Of a stretch of 29,008 nt of DNA, positions 9,201 to 18,935 are shown piece by piece. Each line of letters starts with the position of its first letter. Positions within the stretch are counted from its first letter, which is position 1. A program made the position numbers and the translations under genes. The DNA comes from Rodentolepis nana. Lineage: Eukaryota; Platyhelminthes; Cestoda; Cyclophyllidea; Hymenolepididae. Location: NCBI GenBank assembly GCA_900617975.1, contig UZAE01012949.1, forward strand, positions 1 through 29,008. Direction: 5' to 3'. Below the pieces are notes generated by a model. The model saw only the letters and a program-made list of their open reading frames with translations. It did not search any database and had not been told where the DNA came from.

Positions 9201-10832
9201 ATTTCACTTTGACCTCGCTGAATATTAGCTTTGTAACATAAAAGTTCATGCAGTAACGGCGACTTAATGAGGGCACATTAATCTCTCCATTTCAGTCACC
9301 TTATAGAGTGCTGAGCTCGTAAACATTATTGTCATCCTTAAATTTACCCTAATCAGAAATCAATACGGCTTTTGCAACGTATTTCCTCAAGCATAAAGAC
9401 ATTTAAAATCTCGTATTTATCCTAATCAATCGTTTTAACCAATCATCTCATATATATTTTGCGAATTTTCCTAAATATGGACTTCAAATTCCTAAAGCCG
9501 CTTGTACTTTTCATTAAATCGACTTACAAATCATGTTTATGTTTAGATGAAAAGAAAGTCCGTGATAAAGTACATAAACCAGTCTGAAAGGGACGATCTC
9601 TTACTTCGATATCAAAACACGTACTTGAAGCTTCTTTAGCTATAGTATATGAAAATTGAAGATAGACCAATCAATAATTCAGTTAATTTTAGCTGAGAGA
9701 GAATGACGACACCAAAGCTATTTGAGTTAAGTAGTTGTTGACCCTATGGACTGCGGTTAAAAGGTCACGTTCAGTGGCTAACCTCTAATACCAAGCGAGG
9801 TTAACATGGTAGTGATGGCGGAGGGGGGGGGGTGGTGGGAACTGAAAGAATGATCAATCCTCTTGTTCGCACGTGACCTCTTTATTTTGTCCAGAGTACT
9901 CACTGGTCTAAGGTGGTAAACAATAAAATCCGTCTAATCGCATGAATGCACATGTTATCATCGCTATTATATTACCACAAAAGTCAAGCCTCTCTGTGTA
10001 TGAATTACTTGGGGCCTATTGTTCCCCCATTATGAATAATTCATGCTGCAGATTGGCCCGTGTAGCTACTACTACTACGTAAAGGGTAATAACCAGTTAA
10101 GATAAACGACCGCACATAAAAAACGAAGAATTAGTGGTGTGTTGGGGATATGCTAAACTGTTACTGACTGACTGCAAATATCATTGTTCCATCGGATTAG
10201 TGAATCGTGTTTTCTGGCTATCACTAGGGCTTGGGGGGGGGGGCGGTTTCAGCCGTTTAACTCCTTCAGACAGCGTGCACCCTTGTCTGTATTTTGACCA
10301 CACTGCAGAGAGAAGTAACAAGCATTGCACTAGCGAGCGCTTAAACAGGGCGTAGCCGCGTCAAGGGAATTGCCGAAACAACGGTTTTCATTGACGCTCT
10401 TGGCCATAATGTAATAGTCGATTAGCCGGTTCAGAGGCTGCATCTAAGGCATATGTGTGTGGAGACTCTTTAATAGTCATCAAGAAACGGGTTGAATTTT
10501 TTTAAAATTAAGGCATAATTTGGATGTGTAAGTTGGATCCCAAGGGAGAGGACTAACGTCAAATGAAGGAATGAACTTCATTTAACTGAATTTTATGAAA
10601 AAAGGTGATATGGCACTCGCACGAATTCACGAACCCAAACTGACTAATGTATGGGGTTTTCAGGAAATTAAGAGTGGAGGTCAATGAATATTCAGTAATG
10701 AAAAAATCTATATTCTCAAATGGGAGCACTTCAGCTCAATTCGGAGAGCGGAAATCATTAAAATTCTCTCATTGTGAATCAGCGTAAACAATTATAATAG
10801 ATTGCAACTGATATTTCTATTTGATCTCTAAT
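6267..10832. other. Long gene-poor stretch
   Basis: About 4.5 kb of AT-rich DNA with only short, compositionally random open frames. It holds GA-rich patches near 6361-6430 and 7361-7385, an (AAAT/AAAC)-type patch near 8093-8125, and G runs at 7617-7627 and 9823-9832. A third G run (10233-10243) lies inside a random open frame at 10134-10355. No RNA gene or repeat-family copy was seen. Confidence 0.55.
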
Positions 10833-11147
10833 GGGGTGTACGATAGACTTACCTCCACGTGGTGCACCCTGGCCAGCGTATATTCATTCGTAAAGAGTCT
10901 CTAAACCGGAGGTTGACTTCTGACTCAAACTACCATAACCCCACTGTATGTCATATTCGTCCACTTTCACTTTCTCTGCCTTTGTGTCAGTCTGTCTCGT
11001 TTACATCTGTGAATCACTCTTCTGCTCCCACCCCTCAACTTTCTGCTACTTTGATATTCCTTCCCTCTGTGAAGCCTGAAGTTAACTAAAGGGCTAATGA
11101 TAACTACCAAAACGCCTGACTTTATTTACTTTATCTACTTTATTTTT
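10833..11147 (+). mobile_element. SINE-like repeat, copy 2
   Basis: It starts GGGGTGTACGATAGACTTACC and carries CACGTGGTGCACCCTGG, the polypyrimidine middle and the conserved AAGCCTGAAGTTAACTAAAGG segment. The body ends near 11119. The tail differs from copy 1, being T/A-rich with TTTATTTACTTTATC units, so it may have been rearranged. No target-site duplication is evident, which suggests an older insertion. Confidence 0.85.
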
Positions 11148-12263
11148 AAAATGGAAAGTTAGTAAACACACTAAAGCATAGCAGAGATAGTTGAGGTGAT
11201 TTTCAGTGGATAGGTGGTCGTAATGAGGTCATGTTTTTATTTTTGATTAACGGGGAATTAAAGTTAGAGGCTTGAAATGACGCAATCGCAAAACCATCTA
11301 TTTTTATACACATTTTCTTCTATCATAATTAATTTGAGGTGGAAACGGTAAGGAAAGAGGACAATTTTTCTAGATAGTCTCTATGTTGGCGTTTGGGAGC
11401 TTCCATCAAGGAAGTTCGTGCAAGTTGGCTGAAGAGAAATCAAGGTCGTGGTCTTTATTCCGCCTTACCAATGATCAAAAGGGACTTCCAGCTGGTTGAT
11501 GTTCAGTGGCTCTAACTTCTATTCCAGTAGAGGTGACTGGAAGCCCCACAACAGAACGTCATCCTCTGAGTTGAAATTGCTTCCTTTCAAAAAGTAACAA
11601 CCACCAATGCTTTTTCCCCACTATAGGGTGGGGAAGTGAATTGCCTGAATCCAACCGATCAAATGTCTCTTCACCCATCCAAACAGTTTCTCTCAGCTGT
11701 AATTATGCACCGGCTTCTTTTTGGCTTAATTAAATAAACGGACATTTTGCATTGTTGAATTTGGCATATATTTTCATTATGGAAAACGCGTGAATAAGCT
11801 TTTTCGCACACTTTCACAATATTTGGCTGCAATTATCAATGCATCTCTTATTGTGGCAAACACTAACTTATAAATGCTTAAATTGAATTGGGGTCAGGTC
11901 AGAGCATGAGGAGAGTGTTTGGGGTCAGGGGAGGGAACACCAGGACACCAAGCAATAAGGCAAAGAGAAGGGCAAATTTGAAGGAAACGATAAAATCTGG
12001 TTAAAATAAGATGTGCATTAGATGCAATTGATAATATAAATACTTAGGTCAATAAATTTGCAATAAATTTGCTCGAGGAACAGTAACGAAGGCCAAAATT
12101 TAGAAACGCTTTAACTCAAATTACAGTAAAGTTTATGAAATGAGGCCATAAATTTCATTGGGTTTTATTCGAAAGAGGTCACGCTCATAGGGTTTATTCC
12201 AATTAATAAAAACAGGTCAGGTCAAAATATTTATTGATAAAGAGAACTCATTTTAGACCATCA
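11148..12263. other. Intergenic stretch, nothing recognised
   Basis: AT-rich DNA with no supported open frame, RNA gene or repeat-family copy. A passage near 11500-11545 loosely resembles one near 9769-9810, but too weakly to call a repeat. Confidence 0.5.
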
Positions 12264-12668
12264 ATATTTATTGATATCAAATGGCAGGCTTTGTGATAGT
12301 TACAGTATCCCTTTAGCTGACTTTGAGCTTCACAGATGTGAGGAACAAAAAAGTCACAAAAGTTCTAAAGGAGAACAGACGAGTGATTCATAGATGTAAG
12401 AGAGACAGACACGAAGGGTCAGAAAGGGTAAAATGACTTCAGGCTTCACAGAGGGAGGTAACAGAAGAGTGTTTCAAAGATGTAAAAGGGACAGACACAA
12501 AGGTAGAAAAAAGGTGAGGTGAGTACTGTGAAAGTAGTCGGGTATGACGCAGTGGGGGTCATGGTAGTTTGAAGTCAGAAGTCCACTGCCGGTTTATAGA
12601 CTTTGTTGCCGTATGAGTATATGTTGCCCAGGATGCACCACGTGGAGGTAAGTCTATCGCACATCCCC
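12264..12668 (-). mobile_element. SINE-like repeat, copy 3, with internal duplication
   Basis: The element is in minus orientation: the tail side (ATATTTATTGATATCAAATGG) is on the left and the GGAGGTAAGTCTATCGCACATCCCC end on the right. It is about 100 bp longer than other copies. The block beginning TGACTTTGAGCTTCACAG at 12318 recurs as TGACTTCAGGCTTCACAG at 12434, each followed by an ACAGA(C/A)GAGTG...GATGTAA...GACAGACAC series. This is a tandem duplication with a period of about 116 bases inside the element. Confidence 0.85.
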
Positions 12669-13757
12669 AACTCCCTCAGATAAAAAATCCGAATGGTACT
12701 TCGTGTGATTTCACATCTTCCCATTTTTAACAAACTTCCTCATTACAACTATCTGGTTGACGGAGGGGTCCTCCAGTCTGTTGCTTGAAGTGTCAATAAT
12801 AGCGAAGATTCATGCAGAAACTTTTAGATGTCAGAGGTGTACATCAGAGAGGTCAATGCTATTCTGGATAGGCATTTACGATGATTAACTCCGGTCCAAA
12901 AATGAGACAGAAGGTCAGTTTCTCACTAACGTGGCTCTGGCAAGCCTCCCATCTTCATAAGCTATAACTTAAATCCACAAAATCGAAACGTAGTAACGGG
13001 AGACAAGGTTGGATGAATGTGGCATGCTCAATGTTTACTGAAGGTGATTGGGGGGTTGGGGGAAGGATGGAGTCTTTAAATGTAGAAATTTTGATCCTCA
13101 ACATGTCCATTCCTACACAGTCCAAGTTGTTATCACAACTTATTTTGTCCCTAATGCCTTGAATAGTTGAAATCGCTAAGTTCAGTTAAGTCAGCAATAA
13201 CAAATTCCGTATTTCAATGACGCAATTTAAAGGATGGGGTAGCGATACCTTTTGGATTTACAGAGTTACTAGTTGACATAGGTTGACATTGGTAACGGCC
13301 TTTCCGACAATGGGCTTGAAACGTGGTTTTAATTCATTATAACATCCACCTTTTAGGTAGTTAACCATGTTTTGATTATCGAAATCTCCTGGGAAAGTGC
13401 TCTTTATGAGCAGTGAAGGGGATCATAGGGTTGAGAGAAATTGGAATTCTGCGAATTCTTTCTATTGACCAGACCTTATCAATGAGGTTGGCCATTTCGC
13501 CCTATGGTTGAACGGCGGTGCCATTCGAGTACCACCAATGCTCATGATACCATTATAATCAATTCCAAAGCAAATATTATCTATGATGTTTGTTCACCAG
13601 GGGACATATAGCGAAAAACGAAAATCTGTGAAAATTAGATCTTGTTGCAATACTCGATACTCTATGGTCAAAGCATATATATGACTGCACATTTGATTCG
13701 ATTTTCAAAGACAAGCTGAATTAATGGTGACCTAATTTAAGACACCTATCATGAGAT
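12669..13757. other. Intergenic stretch, nothing recognised
   Basis: I see no supported open frame, RNA gene or repeat copy in this stretch. Confidence 0.5.
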
Positions 13758-14012
13758 CACGTGGTGCACCAGGGGCAAAGTGTACTCAAACGGCAAAAAG
13801 TGACTTCTCACTTCAAGCAACCATGTCATATTCCACCACTTTCCCAGTACTCATCTTACCTTTTCTCTATCTTAGTGTCTGTCTGTCTCTTTAGCACCTG
13901 TGAATCATTCTTCTGTTTGCTCTCTTAACTATTTATGACTTTGTCTGTCCCCCCCTCTCTGCGAAGACCTAAGTCAACTAAATGGCTAATGATAATTATC
14001 AAAACATCTGCA
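13758..14012 (+). mobile_element. SINE-like repeat, copy 4 (5'-truncated)
   Basis: The copy begins at CACGTGGTGCACC and so lacks the first 20 or so bases, including ACTTACC. It continues through the TCTGTCTGTCTC middle to AAGTCAACTAAATGGCTAATGATAATTATCAAAACATCTGC. The tail is lost. 5' truncation is normal for LINE-mobilised elements. Confidence 0.8.
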
Positions 14013-14558
14013 GTATGATTAAATGGTATTAATCTATAAAAGATCGTCCCATTGCATTTACTAAGCGTTTTAAATAACAGCGTTTTGTTAATATAATCTA
14101 ATGCAATCAGAATTCGCATTATTTGAAAAACGAATGCTATAGGAAAGTACAATTTTAAATATTCAAAAGAGATAAAGTGATATGTACTTATAAATTTCCT
14201 CCATTTAATTGCGAAACAATTTGTGCAATTTCCATTGTATAAATCGTTGTTGCGGCAATCGCTCAAAGTACTCCTCGCGGAATAGGAGAAGGTCACGTCA
14301 GTAGTTATCTCAGACTTACTGAGTTTGACCTTATGTTAACCAGTGCAAATCTCTCTATCAATTGTGGAAAATGAAAGTGCAAGGCAATTGTTAACTCGAG
14401 AAACAGAAAAGTACCCTTGACGTTTATGCAAAGAACATTTTAAAGAGTCCACCTCGTACACTGAGAATTACTCAAAGTTATTCAGCGCCTTCGTTGGTCT
14501 AAGAATGGAAGTAGTGCAATCATAATAATTTGTTTTTGAAATTTTTACTATCAACTGA
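14013..14558. other. Stretch with a random minus-strand open frame
   Basis: A 123-codon minus-strand frame covers 13925-14296. Its C-terminal part is translated from repeat copy 4 and the rest shows no domain, so I do not call it a gene. Nothing else was recognised. Confidence 0.5.
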
Positions 14559-14610
14559 GAGGCTTTATGATGATTATCATCGGCCCTTTAATTGACTTCG
14601 GGCTTCACAC
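14559..14610 (-). mobile_element. SINE-like repeat, copy 5 (3'-end fragment)
   Basis: Only the tail-proximal part remains: GATTATCATCGGCCCTTTAA, then TTGACTTCGGGCTTCACA, matching the left end of the other minus-oriented copies. The match stops abruptly at 14610. Confidence 0.7.
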
Positions 14611-15555
14611 CGGTTTTTGAAATGTAGAAAGGAAGAGTGCAACTGTCACCTATACAACAGTCTCAAAATTTCGTGCCTCAAAATAGCAGAATGCAATCAA
14701 ATATGTCATAGAAACAAATTACTAATCACGACTTCTACTGCAGTAAAATCTCGCTTTGCCGAAACCAGGGGGGGGGAGTGGGGTGGGAGCAATTATCCTC
14801 TCCGTACCGCAATTTTGATAGGACGCTCAATTGAAATTAACCCAGGTATTAATGCCTACTTCGGTCACTCATCTGCGGTCTTTAATTAGCTAGTGAGAGA
14901 ATGACTTTCTGTTTTGCTGACAGTCGTTAGTAGTATTTAGACACATCACAAAACCAGAATTAGAGACAGGTAGTGTGCAGTTATTTACGCTACCAAACAT
15001 GTTTACAATTTATTTTTATCAAAAAAAGACTCGATTCCCCCCCCCCTGCAAACCTACGGTTTCAATTAAGAAGACTAATTGCATCTAGGGAACTGATTTT
15101 TTAAATACGTAACTGGGAAAATCCAAGCATTTGGCTATGATAACTAAAATCTTATGCTACAGACGTCGAAATCGCTTTGAAAATTAAGCCACAATTGCGT
15201 GAAACATTCTCAGGTACCTCATAGTTAGAAGGAGATATTAGGCAACCATGAGTTTTAAGACTTCTTTTCAGTCAAATACACTATTTCAAGTTACACATTT
15301 TGATCGCTGAGAGTTAATTGAGACGGTCTTTCGCTTTATTGAATGTGGGGAGGAGGAAAAATGTGTGATTCCCTCTCCATCAAAATAAAATTATTAACTT
15401 TTTATTGTTTACTAAAACTAATGAGCTCAATATGCCAAAATAGCCGCAATCCTTACTTATTAGCGAGGTGGTATTGGAACCTTTATATTTCATTTGAATT
15501 TCTATTGAATTTAGACACCTTGCAGCTCTTATCATATGAATAAGAGGGAATTATT
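14611..15555. other. Intergenic stretch with G and C runs
   Basis: Contains a 9-G run at 14768-14776 and a 10-C run at 15037-15046. The open frames at 14617-14889 and 15343-15543 have no recognisable domain and no coding-like composition. Confidence 0.5.
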
Positions 15556-15763
15556 ATGTGGTGTTCCCTGGGCAACGTATACTCATATGGCAATAAAGTC
15601 TATTAACCGGCAATTGACTTCTGACTTCAAATTACATGAATCGCTTTTCTGTTCCCCCTCTCAACTTTTCTCACTTTGATGTTCCTCCCCTCTGTAAAGC
15701 CCGAAGTCAGCTAAAGGGCTAATGATAACTGTCAAAACGCCTGCAATTTGAAATAAATAAATG
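15556..15763 (+). mobile_element. SINE-like repeat, copy 6 (5'-truncated, internal deletion)
   Basis: Begins at ATGTGGTGTTCCCTGGGCAACG, so the ACTTACC block is absent and the E-box is mutated. After GACTTCTGACTTCAAATTAC it jumps to ATGAATCGCTTTTCTGTTCC, losing about 70 bases of the middle. The 3' end is intact: AGCCC (15698-15702) can pair with GGGCT (15716-15720), and an AAATAAATAAAT tail follows. Confidence 0.82.
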
Positions 15764-16168
15764 TTTGATCGTATTACTTTCATGCGGCTATCATTTCTGA
15801 AGTCGATCTCATCAGCAACGATACTTTAATTAAATCTGCGCCAAGAGCAACAAATAGCAATTATTAATGTTATTCAATAGGGTTACCTTAGCAGATTATC
15901 TAAGAAGCAACGTAATATCTCTTCCATGCATTTTGAATATTAGCTCTTTAAATGTGCAATGGAGTATATTGCTTCAACTTAACTCAATTGAAATGTGCTA
16001 ACTAGAATATTTTCAAGGTCATATTCCCATCAAGCGTTTACTTCAAGTTTCATTACAATTAATTGAAATTTAATGGTGACAAATTGCTTATTGTGGCAAT
16101 TAAATGAAATTGTCTGAATCATTGTTTTGAAGTAAAGAGGTCAACTTGAAAGCCATCAGGAGCCCCAA

Positions 16169-16201
16169 CCCCCCCCCCCCCCCCCCCTACACACACACAC
16201 C
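16169..16201. repeat. Compound (C)19-(CA)n tract
   Basis: Nineteen C residues, one T, then about six CA units. This is the longest homopolymer in the window. Confidence 0.9.
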
Positions 16202-16417
16202 TCCCATTACCCTTTGAAAACAAAAATAATAAACATTTGCCTTTATGAAAATTTTACACATCAGACTCCTCTGTAACTGCTTTGGCAATTTAAGGTACAC
16301 GTAATTTAGGTTTTGTCAAGCAAAGTGCAACACTAATATTACTAAGGCGACGGTTGGGTCTTCTTTTGGTATAAAGCTGTGTGCTATTTGCACGATTGAA
16401 GTGAAGCAGACCATAGC

Positions 16418-16432
16418 GTGTGTGTGTGTGTG
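16418..16432. repeat. (TG)n microsatellite
   Basis: About seven TG units. Confidence 0.85.
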
Positions 16433-16793
16433 AACAAGGAGGATAAACTACCAGAGCTTTACTTGACTAAAGGATAGAACCCAAGTAGTATAGCATTCAA
16501 TGCGTACTCTCTGACAAACAGGATTTCGGGCTATTGGTGCAACAACTATTTGGAAGACGACCAAGTCAGGTAGAGTGATTGTTAATTGAGAGAATCCAAA
16601 GTCTTCTCTGATGGGCTATTTTATGTTCGAAATTAAAAATGGTAGATGCATTACACTTGCAAGATTTTTTCCTCTATGTTCTAACATTCTCCTTTTCTAC
16701 TCTAACAAAGCGCCACTAGATAAATTGTATGTAATAAAATTATATTTACTTTTAAAATCACACTTCGCTTTTAAAACCCGATCTTAATTGCAG

Positions 16794-16930
16794 ATGAAGA
16801 AGAGCAGGGATTTGATACAACAATTCCAAATTTTGCTCATGGACCAAAACAGGGATCATTCATCAAGATCGGAAAATTCCACGCGAAGTTAAAATTTGGC
16901 GGCTTTAAGCGCGCCATCGATTCAAAGAAG
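16794..16930 (+). CDS. Orphan internal exon, unknown protein
   Basis: A 137-base exon lies between a good acceptor (pyrimidine-rich tract then TTAATTGCAG ending at 16793) and a donor (AAAGAAG then GTATAA at 16931). Only one frame is open. It enters with two bases of a split codon, reads EEEQGFDTTIPNFAHGPKQG, continues through SFIKIGKFHAKLKFGGFKRA and IDSKK, and ends on a complete codon. Its base composition is visibly less AT-rich than both sides. The peptide has an acidic start and a basic second half rich in Lys, Gly and Phe. I do not recognise the family. Its partner exons must lie beyond long introns or outside the window; the candidate near 24248 has an incompatible phase for direct joining (it needs two bases of a split codon, this exon ends at phase 0). 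Confidence 0.5.
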
Positions 16931-18565
16931 GTATAATTAACATGAGGCGGGATAAACAACTAATTATGTATATCTTTCTTAAATACAGAATTAAACATAA
17001 CGAAAAATATATTGCTTGATGCGATTTTTTAAAAGGTTTCACGTTTTAAGGCATTTATTTTATTATTGGCGAGTTTATTGAAAATTAACTCACTTATAAT
17101 AAATGGTATTATACCACAATCTGATTAGATGATCAAAGGCGACATAATATGATTACATCCTCTCGTAGTCATTTGTGGAGCGTCACGCCTGTTTGGCTGC
17201 ATCGCTTCAAAACGTGAGAGATACATTTGGAGCCTCTTGTGTGTCTGTTGATGTGTACTTCATGTTCACACCCAATGTGTTTTTTATCACACGTCTCTCC
17301 TTCTCTTACATAAAAGTTCCTTTGGCATATTCGTGCTTTACCTGTGTCGCACATTCACATTCACAAACACGATTTCCGATTTATTTACGAACTTATTTAG
17401 ACATGTGATTTTGAAAGGAATGTACTTTTTTGCTTGTCTGATGGAGGAGATTGGGGGAGATTTGCTCATCAACTCTAATTTAAGGGGCACATTCATTAGT
17501 GCACAGTCGGTGAACGGTTGATCAAGGAGAGGTTTGAGGGGCTGCTAACTTCTTATTAAAGAGGTTCAGAGTTCTGATTCTTTCTACTAGAAAATGAGCC
17601 CAAGCACTCCCCTCTTTGATACTAACCGTACAACTTCTGTTTCTAACTGAATACTAAGATGATTGAAACTTTACCAAAAGTAGACTGAATTCTTAAAATT
17701 GTCACTCTCTTATTTGACTATCTAAATAGAAGGTAGCTTTATTTGAAATCAGGATTCAAATTTCTGTAACTATTGTAGAGTAATAAAAAATATTTCAGGT
17801 GAGAATGTGACATACATACCAGGGCATGATTTGTTATGCTCGATCAAAACATTTTTTTTCGTTTCTCGAATAAAATTGCTCACATCATGGGACTGAAATC
17901 GTCAATGAAAATGCGCTGAACGATTTCATTAATTAATGATGACAAAAGTTGTCTTATTCACACGACAGTTATTTCGCTAGCAATTTTACCTATCACTTTA
18001 TTTAATTTCATCGGTTATTTCATTTACAAAAATAATCGATTATGAAATTAAGACATTGAAACGCAAATGGTCCAATGATTAGACTAACAAATGTAGTTTG
18101 AACAATGACAATAAGGAAAAATATATATTCGATGGCAAAAATTATTTAAAAATAAAAAAATAAATTGCATTTCCTGAAGAAGATGAATAGGAAATGCCCC
18201 TTTTCGGCTGTGCTGGGATTTAGTTACAATAAATTTTGTTTAAAATGGGCAGAAAATTTATCGCATTTTCAAATAACCAATGACAACAACGACAACATGA
18301 ATATGTGAAACTTTGCAATAAAAGTGACAAAAAGCCAAGACAATGGAATTTTATGCCGTTTATAGTATAATTTTAAAGTTGCTATAATATATTTACCCAA
18401 TTAACTCACTTTCTAACTTGAAGCATTTATAGCAGAAGAAAGCTTGAATTGCCGGAAAAGATTTTTTTAGTTCATTAATCTTGCGACCATTTATAAAAGT
18501 TGTCACAATGAAAAAAACAATCTTGTCTCATAGTTTATATATGATCTAAAGGGAAATTAAGAGTT
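16931..18565. other. Gene-poor, very AT-rich stretch
   Basis: If 16794-16930 is an exon this is at least partly intron. Overlapping open frames at 17169-17521 on both strands show no domain. No repeat-family copy or RNA gene was seen. Confidence 0.5.
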
Positions 18566-18739
18566 AGCGGCAAGTGGTAGAATGCCAACGTGGCAGTCTA
18601 AGTATTCTTGCTCCCTCTCCCCCCTCTTGCCCTCCTTCTCCAATCTTCCCAGGCTATGCTTCTTTTTCTTCATCCACGCGCTATCTTTACACTAACACAA
18701 AGTTAAAACTTCCCGGGGAAAAACTAATCTCAGCATCGA

Positions 18740-18935
18740 ATGCCGCGCGGAGTAATAGAATCTCGCCAACCAATAGAATACATCTAATAACAAGTGCACG
18801 TGTTTTGCTGAAAGGGAATTACCAAACTAGCCCGCTTGGTCACGCACGTGGTTAAATTCTAGCAAGGCGCTACCAGCCAAGGAAGAATGGCCCTTCGTTT
18901 CTGCGCAACTATTGCATTGCTTGTTTAAAAGTAAG
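18740..18935 (+). promoter_or_regulatory. Promoter-like GC-richer patch with CCAAT and two E-boxes
   Basis: A locally GC-rich stretch (GCCGCGCGG near 18742) holds CCAAT at 18770-18774 and two CACGTG E-boxes at 18797-18802 and 18845-18850. Downstream lie an ATG at 18887 and a donor-like GTAAGC at 18931. The short frame from that ATG (MALRFCATIALLV) meets a stop before the donor, so it would be a non-coding first exon or an upstream frame. It is suggestive of a plus-strand start site but unproven. Confidence 0.25.

Larger units (their letters stand above)
15764..16793. other. Intergenic or intronic stretch with C-run and CA/TG tracts
   Basis: A 19-C run (16169-16187) passes straight into a CA repeat (16189-16201), and a TG repeat lies at 16418-16432. 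No open frame is supported. If 16794-16930 is an exon, the right part is its upstream intron. Confidence 0.6.

Noticed and set aside
9769..11545. Similarity between 9769-9810 and 11500-11545 (both contain TTCAGTGGCT followed by a CTAA...AGAGGT-like stretch)
   Set aside because: Only a short, gapped resemblance without defined ends; not enough to call a repeat family.
13925..14296. 123-codon minus-strand open frame
   Set aside because: Its C-terminal part is translated from repeat copy 4 and the remainder is AT-driven sequence without domains.
18566..18615. tRNA-like A-box passage (TAGCGGCAAGTGGTAGAATG)
   Set aside because: It resembles a tRNA D-arm, but no B box (GGTTCGANTCC-like) follows at the right distance and no cloverleaf can be drawn.
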